This document shows, piece by piece, positions 27,616 to 36,950 of a stretch of 64,000 bases of DNA (its first letter is position 1; every line of letters begins with the position of its first letter). The notes beneath the pieces were generated by a model, which was given only the letters and a program-made list of their open reading frames with translations, was not told the DNA's origin and ran no database searches. Position numbers and translations under genes: made by a program. This DNA is from Ancylomarina salipaludis (GTDB lineage: Bacteria > Bacteroidota > Bacteroidia > Bacteroidales > Marinifilaceae), in the NCBI RefSeq assembly GCF_004122035.1, contig NZ_SAXA01000014.1, forward strand, positions 1 to 64,000, in the 5' to 3' direction.

Positions 27616-30095
27616 GATTAAAAATCATCATTCTACTCTGTTTTGTTTTCGCTATCAGTCTAAGGTCATATTCACAAGAAATAAGGGTTCAGGCGAAACA
27701 ACAAACTTTGAATCAAGTTTTAATTGATTTAAGAGAGAGGTATGATGTGCAATTTTCTTTTGATGATGAGCTACTCTCTGAATTTATAATTACGGCATCG
27801 AGAACTTTCCCCAAACTTGAAGAAGCGATAAAATTCTTATTAAAAAATACTTCACTTGCCTATCAGTACACGGATGGGATTTTTCTTATTTATGCAGATA
27901 AGAGAAAAAAGAAATATAATCTTAAAGGTTATCTCTACGATATTGAGACCAATGAAAGCTTGCCTTATTCACATTTGTCTATAAATGAGATCCCCCAGGT
28001 GAGCGATATGAGTGGTGGTTTTTCTTTCACTTCAGATGAAGATAAAAATTTACATTTGCAGGCTTCGCATCTTGGCTATTTTATTTTGGATACTGTTTTA
28101 AATACGAAGCAGAGTCATAAGCTTTATCTTCAACCTGCACAGACTGATTTACCTGAGATACTGGTGTCAGATAGGATGGTTCAGAATTTTATAAAGATTG
28201 GAAATGAAGCGGGTAATATCAGTCTGAATCATAAGATTGTAAATTTTTTGCCGGGTAATGGTGATAATTCCGTGTTTGAGCTTTTGCGAATGCAACCCGG
28301 CATTGCAGCCTCAAATGAACAATCTGATCGTGTGATTATTTGGGGATCCTATAACGGTGAAACTCAGGTTCTCTTTGATAAAATAACGCTTTGGGGGCTG
28401 AAAAATTCTTATCAGGATATTGGGGATATCAATCCGCTTATGGCTAAGTATATCGATGTTGAAAAGGGAGGCTACGATGCACGTTATGATGGGCGAGTTG
28501 GAGGTTTTGTGAATATCACAGGTAAGAATGGGAGTAAAATTAAACCCGTTTTTAATTTGATTTTGAGTAATGTGACTGCTAACGCTTCATTTGAATACCC
28601 TTTGAGTAAAAAATCGTCATTAATTGCAGCATATCGACAGACTTATTACAATTTGTATGAAAATGAGTCGGTGGAACCCCTGGGGCTTAATTCTCAAAAT
28701 AATTCACGGGGAGCGACCAATCTTAGTTTGGTTCCGGAATATCAATTCAGGGATGTGAATTTAAAATATTCTTATTCAGGGGATAATGGGAATAGTTTTC
28801 AAGTGAGTTTGCTTCGTGGAACGAATGAATATGATTATCATTTTAATGATGGCCGAAATGATCAAATTAAAAAAAGTAAAAATGAAGATTCAGAGCAGTT
28901 TGGGGCTTCAGTTTCGTACAATATGCAATGGAATAAGGGAGGACGAAGTGAACTGTTTCTTACGAGTTCAGGATTAACATCTTCGTACAATAATTTAGTT
29001 GAAGTTTCCAGATTAAGAAATCAGTTGACTGAAATCCGTCGTAAGGATGATCGGAATACAAATATTGTGGAATACAAAGCCGGATTAAGACACGATTTTA
29101 ATCTCACGAAAAAGATTCTTGTTCAGACAGGAATGACCTATTTGTATAATAAAATTGAGTATTCTGAAGATTCTCTTGATGTGAGTACCATGAACTATGA
29201 TTCGGATTTTGGGAGACTCAGTGGATTTTTGCAGAATAAGATTTCTTTGAATAAAGATTTAACGGCTCAAATTGGGGTAAACTTAAGCTATCCAACTTTA
29301 ATCAATCAATTGTATGTTGATCCTCGGCTATCGTTGAGTTACAAGTTTTCTGAGACTGTTTCGGTAAATTCAGCCTGGGGCATTTACAGGCAATTTATGA
29401 GTCGCAGTATTATTTTGGATGATGAAGGAAATCGCCGCGAATTTTGGGTTGGAGCAGATAATGAAATCATTCCTGTTTTAAATTCTCAGCATCTGGTTTT
29501 GGGGACGTCCTATCACAAGGATGATTTTACTATAAGTTTGGAAGCTTATCAGAAATACACAAAAGGACACACGCGTTATTTTAGAAATAGAAGCGTTGAG
29601 GGAATTACAATAGGTAAAAGTCAGACCTATGGGCTCGATTTGTATTTAAAGAAGACGATAAATAAACATGCATTTTGGTTGGCTTATACGCTTGGGAGAA
29701 CCGAAGAGAAGTTTGAGTATGGGAAAGTCCAAACGTTCCAAAGGGCTCTTCACGATCAAACTCATGAACTGAAGTTTGCAGGTTTGGTTAATATTGGGCG
29801 GTTTTATTGTTCTGTGAATTATATATGGGGTTCAGGTTTCCCATCCTATGATGACTTGCAAAACACGATTGTGTCAGAACAGGATTATAGTCGACTGGAT
29901 GCTTCTATCATCTATAAAATGAAGCCTAAGAAATTTAAAACTGAGTTTGGGGTGATGTTTCTAAATGTGTTCGATAGAGAAAATCTTAATTATTTCGACT
30001 CAGAGCAGGTTAAAATAGGCCAGGAAACGATTTTGAGTATAAACGAAAAAACCACACCTTTTTCGGTGCGTCTATTCTTACGATTGGGATTCTGA
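27612..30095 (+). CDS. TonB-dependent outer-membrane transducer/receptor with STN domain
   Basis: I set the start at GTG 27612 (827 aa), which gives a proper signal peptide (RLKIIILLCFVFAISLRSYS) and a 4-base overlap with fecR; longer readings run deep inside fecR. Order of domains: STN signalling domain (about 23-92), carboxypeptidase-D-like regulatory fold (about 105-180), plug (about 200-320, with GGYDARYDGRVGGFVNITGK) and a 22-strand-type barrel ending in Phe (RLFLRLGF). The STN domain should signal to the neighbouring FecR. No SusD partner or degradative enzyme is adjacent, so the substrate is unknown. Confidence 0.93.
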   Translation: MRLKIIILLCFVFAISLRSYSQEIRVQAKQQTLNQVLIDLRERYDVQFSFDDELLSEFIITASRTFPKLEEAIKFLLKNTSLAYQYTDGIFLIYADKRKKKYNLKGYLYDIETNESLPYSHLSINEIPQVSDMSGGFSFTSDEDKNLHLQASHLGYFILDTVLNTKQSHKLYLQPAQTDLPEILVSDRMVQNFIKIGNEAGNISLNHKIVNFLPGNGDNSVFELLRMQPGIAASNEQSDRVIIWGSYNGETQVLFDKITLWGLKNSYQDIGDINPLMAKYIDVEKGGYDARYDGRVGGFVNITGKNGSKIKPVFNLILSNVTANASFEYPLSKKSSLIAAYRQTYYNLYENESVEPLGLNSQNNSRGATNLSLVPEYQFRDVNLKYSYSGDNGNSFQVSLLRGTNEYDYHFNDGRNDQIKKSKNEDSEQFGASVSYNMQWNKGGRSELFLTSSGLTSSYNNLVEVSRLRNQLTEIRRKDDRNTNIVEYKAGLRHDFNLTKKILVQTGMTYLYNKIEYSEDSLDVSTMNYDSDFGRLSGFLQNKISLNKDLTAQIGVNLSYPTLINQLYVDPRLSLSYKFSETVSVNSAWGIYRQFMSRSIILDDEGNRREFWVGADNEIIPVLNSQHLVLGTSYHKDDFTISLEAYQKYTKGHTRYFRNRSVEGITIGKSQTYGLDLYLKKTINKHAFWLAYTLGRTEEKFEYGKVQTFQRALHDQTHELKFAGLVNIGRFYCSVNYIWGSGFPSYDDLQNTIVSEQDYSRLDASIIYKMKPKKFKTEFGVMFLNVFDRENLNYFDSEQVKIGQETILSINEKTTPFSVRLFLRLGF

Positions 30096-30414
30096 TATTA
30101 TTAAATCTTGAAGAAGCTAAGTGATCGGAGAAGTGTTTTCTGCTTCAGAAATAAACTACTAATTCTAACAAAGGGATGGTTCACAATCGTATCTAACATG
30201 ACCCTACGAAGCGATTTGTTCACTTTCCTCACGACTTAGTTTTCTTCAGATTTGGTTACTAGTTAAACAACAAAAACAGAGGGAAAACTGTTTCGGTTGA
30301 TTGCATCATTAAATCGTTTTTTCAATTTCTGATACACAGTATTTGATTGACTTTTAGCTATTATTTCATCAAGATATAAATTGGAAAAGTCGATTTATTG
30401 ATATTTTAAATAAG
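30096..30414. other. 319-bp intergenic stretch without recognised features
   Basis: I see no gene, RNA, strong hairpin or promoter of good quality here. It separates the TonB-receptor gene from the convergent small gene at 30415. Confidence 0.6.
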
Positions 30415-30735
30415 TTATAAGATACTGTCTGCAGAAAGCCCCTCGAAACAAGATCTTAGAGTTTTGAGACGTCTGTTGTAGTTGACAGTTTGATATTCAG
30501 TTGTCTGTTTTGATGAGAATTTTAATTCCAATTCTGATCTGAAAACATCCATTTCTTCTTTACTAATCAATTGTTCAATCAATCTTAGTCCTTTATCGAT
30601 ATCCTGATTTAGGATGCCGGATAGTTTGTCTAAGATCATTTTATGAAGAGATTGTTTTTGACTCGTATTGATTGAATTAGATTCAATCTCATTCGTTAAA
30701 ACAGGTTTGCCGAATTTTATTACATTTGAACGCAT
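30415..30735 (-). CDS. small helical protein of unknown function
   Basis: The 106-aa reading frame has no signal peptide. Its middle (about 28-75) is predicted helical with regular charged and leucine positions (HKMILDKLSGIL, GLRLIEQLISKEEMDVF). The composition is protein-like and the opposite strand has no competing gene. It is divergent from the 514-aa gene next to it. No family recognised; an AT-rich chance frame cannot be excluded. Confidence 0.5.
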   Translation of the reverse strand: MRSNVIKFGKPVLTNEIESNSINTSQKQSLHKMILDKLSGILNQDIDKGLRLIEQLISKEEMDVFRSELELKFSSKQTTEYQTVNYNRRLKTLRSCFEGLSADSIL

Positions 30736-30892
30736 ATCCTATGTTGCTGACTGTGTTAATTTGAAAATCGACATGAATGTAGCACATAGCTTAGGCTCTG
30801 GAAAATCACTTTTATTGATTATTTCCGAAGTTCAAAGTTCGTTTGTGCGATAAATCACTTGTTTATTAGTTAGATACAGAAAAAAAACTACT

Positions 30893-32437
30893 ATGTCTAA
30901 GCATCAAATTGAACCCTTGTTTCAGCTTATAAAATCGATGACTAAGTCGGAAAAGAGGAATTTTAAACTTTATGCCAATCGGATAGGGAGCGGAAAAGAG
31001 AGTAAATTCATACAAGTTTTCGACTCTATCGATAAGATGGAGACGTATAAGGAGGAACTCATTACTAAACGGGCAAAGGATATAAAGTTGTCGCAACTTC
31101 CCAACCTGAAAGCGCATCTTTACAAGCAATTGTTAACGAGTTTGCGACTCACGCAAGTGAATCATGATATTTCGATTAGTATTCGTGAGCAGATTGATCA
31201 TGCTAAGGTTTTATACAATAAAGGTTTGTATCAACAAAGCTTGCGAATGTTGGAAAAAAGTAAGACTCTGGCTGAGAAATATGAGCGAAAATTGCTGCAT
31301 CTGGAGATTGTTGAATTCGAAAAATTGATTGAATCTCAATATATTACTAAAAGTATGGAGACCAGAGCAGATGAGATCACCTCTGAGTCGAAAGGGCTTA
31401 ACCAGGAGATGGGAGGGATCATATATTTTTCTAATATGTCTATTCGTTTGTATGCTTTATACCTTAAGGTTGGCTATGCTCGAAACGATAAGGATCTTCT
31501 GATGGTGAGTGAGTTTTTTAATGCCAATATTCGATCGGTGGATCTGACGAAATTGAGTTTCTACGAAAAGCTGTATCTCTATCAGTCCTATGTTTGGTAC
31601 TATCTGATCATTCAGGATTTTTTGATGTGTTATAAGTACGCACAAAAATGGGTCGATTTATTTCAGATGAATCCCGATATGATCACCAGCCAGTGTGATT
31701 TGTATCTGAAAGCTCTGAATAATGTTTTGGTCGCTTTATTCTACACCAATCATTTAAGTAAGTTTAAGAAGAACTTAAAAATTCTTAAGAATCTTGAAGA
31801 TGTCGAACAGGTGAAGGCTAACTCCAATCTTTGTATTTTGCAGGAACAGTTTTTCTTTATGCACCAAATTAATCAGTATTTTATGGAGGGGCAGTTCAAG
31901 ACCGGGATCGCAATTGTTCCCAAAATTGAGAGCTTTATCGAAGCCAATAAATACAGTTTGGATAAACATCGAAATTTGGTTTTCTATTATAAAATAGCTT
32001 GTCTTTATTTTGGTTGTGGCGAATACCGTGAGGCGATTAAATACCTGAATCGAATTATTGAGGAAAAAGATACCTCTCTGAGGTCTGATATTCATTGTTT
32101 TGCCCGTATTTTGAACCTGATCAGCCATTATGAATTGGAGCATACCGATCATCTGGATTACCAAATCAGATCGACGTATCGATTTTTGGCGAAGATGGAA
32201 GACTTGCAAGAGGTACAAAAATACATTCTTCGCTTTATCCGACGCTTAAGTGGTATCAGTCCTGATCAGTTGAAAGAAGAATTTATAAAATCGAGGCGGG
32301 ATTTAATGAAATGGGTAGACGATCCATTCGAAAAGAGAGCCTTTCTATATCTCGATCTGATCTCGTGGTTGGATTCTAAAATTGAGAAACGCCCTGTGCA
32401 GGACGTCATAATGGAAAAAGCTAGAAATAATAAATAA
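30893..32437 (+). CDS. large helical-repeat protein of unknown function (TPR-like)
   Basis: The 514-aa cytoplasmic protein has no signal peptide and is nearly all alpha-helical. Several 30-40 residue helix pairs resemble degenerate tetratricopeptide repeats (for example VLYNKGLYQQSLRMLEKSK near 108-127 and CLYFGCGEYREAIKYLNRII near 373-392). The N-terminus (QLIKSMTKSEKRNFKLYA) is a basic helix. I recognise the general type as common in Bacteroidota but no function. It ends in a strong terminator. Confidence 0.85.
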   Translation: MSKHQIEPLFQLIKSMTKSEKRNFKLYANRIGSGKESKFIQVFDSIDKMETYKEELITKRAKDIKLSQLPNLKAHLYKQLLTSLRLTQVNHDISISIREQIDHAKVLYNKGLYQQSLRMLEKSKTLAEKYERKLLHLEIVEFEKLIESQYITKSMETRADEITSESKGLNQEMGGIIYFSNMSIRLYALYLKVGYARNDKDLLMVSEFFNANIRSVDLTKLSFYEKLYLYQSYVWYYLIIQDFLMCYKYAQKWVDLFQMNPDMITSQCDLYLKALNNVLVALFYTNHLSKFKKNLKILKNLEDVEQVKANSNLCILQEQFFFMHQINQYFMEGQFKTGIAIVPKIESFIEANKYSLDKHRNLVFYYKIACLYFGCGEYREAIKYLNRIIEEKDTSLRSDIHCFARILNLISHYELEHTDHLDYQIRSTYRFLAKMEDLQEVQKYILRFIRRLSGISPDQLKEEFIKSRRDLMKWVDDPFEKRAFLYLDLISWLDSKIEKRPVQDVIMEKARNNK

Positions 32438-32440
32438 ACA

Positions 32441-32476
32441 AAAAGCTCTCAGGACAACAACCTGAGAGCTTTTTTT
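32441..32476 (+). terminator. Rho-independent terminator (possibly bidirectional)
   Basis: AAAAGCTCTCAGG/CCTGAGAGCTTTT, 7-base loop, followed by more T. It lies between the 514-aa gene and the convergent M56 gene. Confidence 0.9.
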
Positions 32477-32502
32477 ACATACTTAAAAGGTATAAATCCT
32501 TT

Positions 32503-33777
32503 TTATTTTAAAGCAAAGTTGATAGGTACTGTGTATTGTACGCTGACTGCTTCACCTCTTTGTTTGCCTGGTGTCCATTTAGGCATAGCACTTACAACAC
32601 GAAGACCTTCTGCATCTAATGATGGTGATGCTCCTCTTGCTATTTTTACATCTTTAACAGCACCATCTTTATTAACTACAAAGCTGATGAAAACACGACC
32701 TTCAATACTGTTTTTTTGTGCTTCAGCAGGGTATTTCACATTTTGTGAGATCCAAGTTTGTAGTGCTTTTTCTCCTCCCGGGAATTGGGGCATTTCTTCG
32801 CATACTGCAAAAATTTGTTCACCATTTACAATATCTGATTTAATTGTGGTCTGATCCCCTTTTGAAATTGTGATAAGTTCTTCTTCAACTGGCTTTTCAT
32901 TTTCTGATGTACACTTTAAATTTAGTGTTAATGCAATCGCAATTGCCGGTATTATAAACAGGAGTCTTAACATCCTGTTTTTTGATGTATTGGTTTTCGT
33001 CATCATTATCATTCGTTTTTTAGTAATAGAGCAATTGAAGTTATTGGCCAGGCCCATCACTTCAACCCCCATTATTTGGTTTAAAATACTCGCCTGATAT
33101 TGTCCGATGTTGCAGCCTTGCGCAATAACCCCTTCATCAGCTAATAATTCATGCGTTTGTTTTATAGCGCGCTCAAAGAGCCAGACAAAGGGATTAAACC
33201 ACAATACGATTGTTGTTAATTCCACCAAAAGCAGATCGATCCAATGCTTTTGTTCCACATGTACTTTTTCGTGTGCTATAATATTTCTAAATGATTCAGT
33301 ATTTAGGTTTTTATTGTTTATTACAATTTTCCCAAGGAATGAGAAATTTGGTGTATCCTCATCAACTTTTATTAATTCTTGTCCTTCAAATTCATCTTTG
33401 GGATTGTTTTTTATAACCCTCTGGGTTTTGCAAATTCTGATAACAGATCTTAGAATTAAGATGAAACAAATTAAAACGTAAAGCCCTGTGAATAATTGTG
33501 ATGAAGAGAAGTTCTCTAATAAACCTGTTGATTCACTTGTTTTACTGCTTAAATTGATTGCGTTTAGCAGTAAAACAATATTTGAATTACCTGCAGAATT
33601 GGCAATTGCAAAATCCATCTTAACCAAGGGTAATATAAATGCCATTAGCAAAGAAGAGGCCAGATAAAAACGGATCCCTTTATAGAATTTTTCATCTTGT
33701 AAAAAGAAATGATAAACCCCATAAAATAAAGCTAAAGCAGCTGATGATTTAAGCAGATAAATATATAGGTCGTTCAT
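32503..33777 (-). CDS. BlaR1-like M56 peptidase fused to a TonB C-terminal domain
   Basis: The 424-aa membrane protein has helices at about 5-22, 36-55, 94-112 and 270-286. The zinc peptidase motif HExxH is present (H169-E-K-V-H173), placed before the last helix as in BlaR1/MecR1. The periplasmic C-terminus is not a penicillin-binding sensor but a TonB_C-type domain (about 330-424, with FPGGEKALQTWISQNVKYP and GRVFISFVVNKDGAV). In the BlaR1 model the peptidase relieves BlaI repression after a signal. Here the signal sensed is unknown. It is 1 bp downstream of blaI. Confidence 0.92.
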   Translation of the reverse strand: MNDLYIYLLKSSAALALFYGVYHFFLQDEKFYKGIRFYLASSLLMAFILPLVKMDFAIANSAGNSNIVLLLNAINLSSKTSESTGLLENFSSSQLFTGLYVLICFILILRSVIRICKTQRVIKNNPKDEFEGQELIKVDEDTPNFSFLGKIVINNKNLNTESFRNIIAHEKVHVEQKHWIDLLLVELTTIVLWFNPFVWLFERAIKQTHELLADEGVIAQGCNIGQYQASILNQIMGVEVMGLANNFNCSITKKRMIMMTKTNTSKNRMLRLLFIIPAIAIALTLNLKCTSENEKPVEEELITISKGDQTTIKSDIVNGEQIFAVCEEMPQFPGGEKALQTWISQNVKYPAEAQKNSIEGRVFISFVVNKDGAVKDVKIARGASPSLDAEGLRVVSAMPKWTPGKQRGEAVSVQYTVPINFALK

Positions 33778-33778
33778 G

Positions 33779-34150
33779 TTATTTATCTTTATTGATTTCC
33801 TTCTTTGTTATTTCAATCATCTCCTCCAAATCAGAAATACTTAAGTTGTTTTCTTTTGCAAAAAAGGAAGCCATTTTTGAAAATGACCCATTAAAATAGT
33901 CTTTTAATAAGCTCCCCATTTGATGTCCGGAATATTCTTCTTTTGTTATTTGAGGGAGGAATAAGTGAGTTTTCCCTTGTGGGATCTTAGTTACGAAACC
34001 TTTCTTCTCCAGAACTTTTAAGACTGTTGCCACAGTTGTGTAAGCAGGTTTTGGGGTATCAAATCTATCCACAATACTTCTCACATTGCTTTCTTTCAGA
34101 TCCCACAATATCTGCATCACTTGTTCTTCTGCTTTCGTCATTTGTTTCAT
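33779..34150 (-). CDS. blaI: BlaI/MecI-family transcriptional repressor
   Basis: The 123-aa winged-helix repressor (KAEEQVMQILWDLKESNVR, PAYTTVATVLKVLEKKGFV) has a C-terminal dimerisation part (about 75-123). It is the first gene of a two-gene unit with the M56-TonB_C protein. Two dyads of BlaI-operator type lie in its promoter (34191-34250), pointing to autorepression. No beta-lactamase is adjacent, so the regulated process is not necessarily beta-lactam response. Confidence 0.93.
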   Translation of the reverse strand: MKQMTKAEEQVMQILWDLKESNVRSIVDRFDTPKPAYTTVATVLKVLEKKGFVTKIPQGKTHLFLPQITKEEYSGHQMGSLLKDYFNGSFSKMASFFAKENNLSISDLEEMIEITKKEINKDK

Positions 34151-34190
34151 AGCTGTACTCTTATTTTTAATTGCAATTATAGATTTTGAA

Positions 34191-34250
34191 TCTACTACAA
34201 ATATAGTAGAAAAAGATTAAGTAACAAACGGTATTACTATTTTTATAGTA
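34191..34250 (-). promoter_or_regulatory. Promoter and paired BlaI-type operators of the blaI-M56 unit
   Basis: On the minus strand: -33 TTTG (34228-34225), 19 bp, -7 TATATTTG (34205-34198). The -7 box lies inside a dyad with arms TCTACTA and TAGTAGA (34191-34210). A second dyad, TACTAT/ATAGTA (34235-34250), lies just upstream of the -33. BlaI/MecI operators are of the TACTA/TAGTA kind, so repressor bound here would block RNA polymerase. Confidence 0.75.
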
Positions 34251-34259
34251 GCATGGTCG

Positions 34260-34296
34260 AAAAAAAATCCTCACAGCATTAGCAGAGAGGATTTTT
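34260..34296 (-). terminator. Terminator of the two-component system
   Basis: AAAAATCCTC/GAGGATTTTT stem with a 14-base loop; on the minus strand the 3' arm runs into eight T residues. It follows the response regulator stop by about 20 bases. Confidence 0.8.
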
Positions 34297-34317
34297 AGTG
34301 GAATTATATTTTGAACC

Positions 34318-35004
34318 TTACATGATCAGCTTATATCCTTTACCATGTACGTTAATAATTTCGATATCTGTTTCCGGCTTAAGATGTTTGCGGAGTTTTG
34401 TAATGTAAACATCCATGCTTCGAGCGTTAAAATAATTGTCGTCGAGCCAGATAGTTTTAAGGGCAAAATTACGCTCCAATACTTCATTGGCATTATTGCA
34501 AAGGAGTTTAAGGAGTTCTGATTCTTTAGTTGTTAACTTGATTGCTTTTTCGCCATCGTGCAACAATTGCTTCTTCGAATCGAAAAGGAACCGACCTAAT
34601 TTGAATTCTTCCTGTTTGTTCTCATGTATGCCACCAGCTCTTCTAAGGACAGCCTCAATCCGAACCAAAAGTTCTTCCATACTAAATGGTTTGGTCATAT
34701 AATCGTCAGCACCCAATTTGAACCCTTCCAATACATCATCTTTCATTGATTTTGCAGTAAGAAAGATAATCGGAATTTCAGAGTTGATTAATCGAATATC
34801 TTTAGCCAGAGTGAAGCCATCACGATGTGGCATCATCACATCGAAGATACCAATATCAAAAGGGTTTTTTAAAAATGCATCGTATGCCTTATCTCCATCT
34901 TCGCATAAGGTCGTGTTGTAGCCCTTAGCTACTAAATATTCTTTAAGAAGAAGGCCGAGATTTGTATCATCTTCAGCCAATAAGACTTTTATTTCTTTTT
35001 CCAT
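34318..35004 (-). CDS. OmpR/PhoB-family response regulator
   Basis: The 228-aa protein has a receiver domain (1-120; acidic pocket E11-D12-D13, phospho-acceptor D55 in IFDVMMPHRDG, conserved K105 in DYMTKPFS) and a C-terminal winged-helix DNA-binding domain (about 130-228). It is encoded 5 bp after the histidine kinase and is surely its partner. The overall form resembles the RprY regulators of Bacteroides, but target genes cannot be read from the sequence. Confidence 0.94.
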   Translation of the reverse strand: MEKEIKVLLAEDDTNLGLLLKEYLVAKGYNTTLCEDGDKAYDAFLKNPFDIGIFDVMMPHRDGFTLAKDIRLINSEIPIIFLTAKSMKDDVLEGFKLGADDYMTKPFSMEELLVRIEAVLRRAGGIHENKQEEFKLGRFLFDSKKQLLHDGEKAIKLTTKESELLKLLCNNANEVLERNFALKTIWLDDNYFNARSMDVYITKLRKHLKPETDIEIINVHGKGYKLIM

Positions 35005-35009
35005 AATGT

Positions 35010-36524
35010 CTATTTTTTAAATGGCAGGTATACTTCAAATTTTGTGCCCTTTCCAAGGCTACTTTCTACACTGGCGTATCCACCGTGTGCATCAGCAATT
35101 CGTTTCACATAGGATAAGCCTAGTCCAAAGCCTTTTACATCGTGAACATTTCCTGTGTGTACTCTATAAAAACGTTCGAAAACCATTTTTTGATCTTCTT
35201 TTGATATGCCAATACCATTATCGGTAACAGATATCACAATTCCTTTGTCTTTGTTCCTTGTACTGATGCTTATTTCCGGAGCATCTTTACTATATTTTAT
35301 GGCATTGTCAAGTAAATTTGAAAGAAGATTACCTATATGAACCTCATCCAGCATTACAAGATCCTCTCTGGCATCAAGATGCTGGTAAGTGTTTCCTTTT
35401 CGATCTTCAACTCTAATCGTGAAGTTAGGCATAAGATTTTCAATTATCTTATGAACATTAACTGCTTTTAATTTTAGTTTCAAACGTCCTTCGTTAAAGA
35501 TAGCCATTTGTAAGACTTTTTCAACCTGATAACTTAATCTTCTGCTTTCATCGTTGATGATTTTAGCCATATGATTGATGCTTTCGGCTGTTGTAGTTAC
35601 CGAGCTATCTCTAAGCATCTGAGAGGCTAACGAAATGGTTGAAATAGGCGTTTTAAACTCATGCGTCATATTGTTGATGAAGTCATTCTTTATTTTAGAT
35701 AAACGCTTCTGTCTGAATATGATGAAGATCGTAAAGGCACAGCATAAAATCAAAATCATTGATAAAATCAATGAAGGAAATAGCATGGTGTACGACCTTA
35801 GAATGTATTTATGTAATCCTGGGAAAAAGATGTATAAATAATGTGAGTTTTTAAATAAATCGTTTGGAAATAATTGCTTGGAATATTTCTCAAGATGGTT
35901 ATAGTTAAAATAGTCTTTTGATTTCTTTACAAATAGGTTATTATCTGATTTTACTGCAAATTCAAAATCTAATTTAATTCCATTATTTTTTAACTTTTCT
36001 TTAATCAGTTTCTGGATTGAATTCAGGTCAATTCGTTCTTTCAGTGGCATGTTTGAACGAGCCATATGAGTGGCCATTCGGGATGTTTGAAATTGATTTC
36101 CCATAACCGAGAACAGGGATTGTGGGTCCTGAACTTTCTTCATCAGTTCACTGAAGCTTTTGGCATTCAGTTCGGTTTCTTTTTTGTAAAGGATTTTGTT
36201 CTCCTGATAGTAACTGACTTCAGCAGTTGGGTGTTGACCAGGGTTCAGTGGGAAATCGATTTTGTAACCGTAACCATTAATTTTTTTCTTTCTGTTGACA
36301 CCATTTGTCGGTTGATTGCTGCTACTGCCTTCGAGAATACTTTGAGCTTCGTCATCAGATTCCAATTCATCAACAACCTGGTCGAGCGCTTTACTTACTG
36401 TAAGTATAAACTGGTCTTCTTTAATTTTTGCTGTAGACTGGTAGTACTTGATCTGAATAAAGATTAGACCGCATAATGATATCGCTAAAACGATTGTTAC
36501 TAACCATATGTATTTTTTGCTCAT
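35010..36524 (-). CDS. membrane sensor histidine kinase
   Basis: The 504-aa kinase has helix 1 (about 7-25), a periplasmic sensor region of about 220 residues, helix 2 (about 248-270), then HisKA with H288 in FINNMTHEFKTPIS and a complete HATPase (N box LLSNLLDNAIKYS, G1 VTDNGIGIS, G2 GFGLGLSYVK). There is no HAMP domain of obvious form between helix 2 and HisKA. The sensor domain is not recognised. A TATATTTG -7 element lies at 36635-36628 on the minus strand, about 105 bases upstream. Confidence 0.94.
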   Translation of the reverse strand: MSKKYIWLVTIVLAISLCGLIFIQIKYYQSTAKIKEDQFILTVSKALDQVVDELESDDEAQSILEGSSSNQPTNGVNRKKKINGYGYKIDFPLNPGQHPTAEVSYYQENKILYKKETELNAKSFSELMKKVQDPQSLFSVMGNQFQTSRMATHMARSNMPLKERIDLNSIQKLIKEKLKNNGIKLDFEFAVKSDNNLFVKKSKDYFNYNHLEKYSKQLFPNDLFKNSHYLYIFFPGLHKYILRSYTMLFPSLILSMILILCCAFTIFIIFRQKRLSKIKNDFINNMTHEFKTPISTISLASQMLRDSSVTTTAESINHMAKIINDESRRLSYQVEKVLQMAIFNEGRLKLKLKAVNVHKIIENLMPNFTIRVEDRKGNTYQHLDAREDLVMLDEVHIGNLLSNLLDNAIKYSKDAPEISISTRNKDKGIVISVTDNGIGISKEDQKMVFERFYRVHTGNVHDVKGFGLGLSYVKRIADAHGGYASVESSLGKGTKFEVYLPFKK

Positions 36525-36916
36525 AAATGTAATTCTGACTTTCTGTCCCTCTTATAGACTGGGATTTAGTGGAAACTAAAAATGAATTTCTTATTGATAT
36601 TCAAATAAAAATCCGTTCTCATTGATACAAATATAGAAAAATACTAATGAGCTAATTCATGCTTAACAATCTTTAACGGAGCAAGAAAGCCTTAAAGTAT
36701 ATATGATTAATGAAATTTTTATAGTTTTTGTGTGAAAGGCTTTGTTTCTAAGATTAATAAATGACCACGTGTTGTTATTAACCTATCAATATTTACGAGT
36801 CAATATTTATTTATTCATGAGGTGTATTATTATAAATAGATATTTGCGTTCCAGTAGCCTGTCTTGATTGATAATATGTTATAGGACATTTTAGCTTATT
36901 TTTCACAATTATAATG

Positions 36917-36945
36917 TTGAATTTAATTTCAAGATCTTATTTTTG
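36917..36945 (+). promoter_or_regulatory. Promoter of a candidate small RNA
   Basis: -33 TTG (36917-36919), 18 bp, -7 TATTTTTG (36938-36945). A good Bacteroidota match in a gene-free region, about 390 bases after the divergent kinase gene start. Confidence 0.5.
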
Positions 36946-36950
36946 CTCCC

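Noticed and set aside
32503-34150. BlaR1/BlaI pair as a beta-lactam resistance locus
   Set aside because: There is no penicillin-binding sensor domain on the M56 protein and no beta-lactamase or PBP2a gene nearby. The C-terminus is TonB-like.
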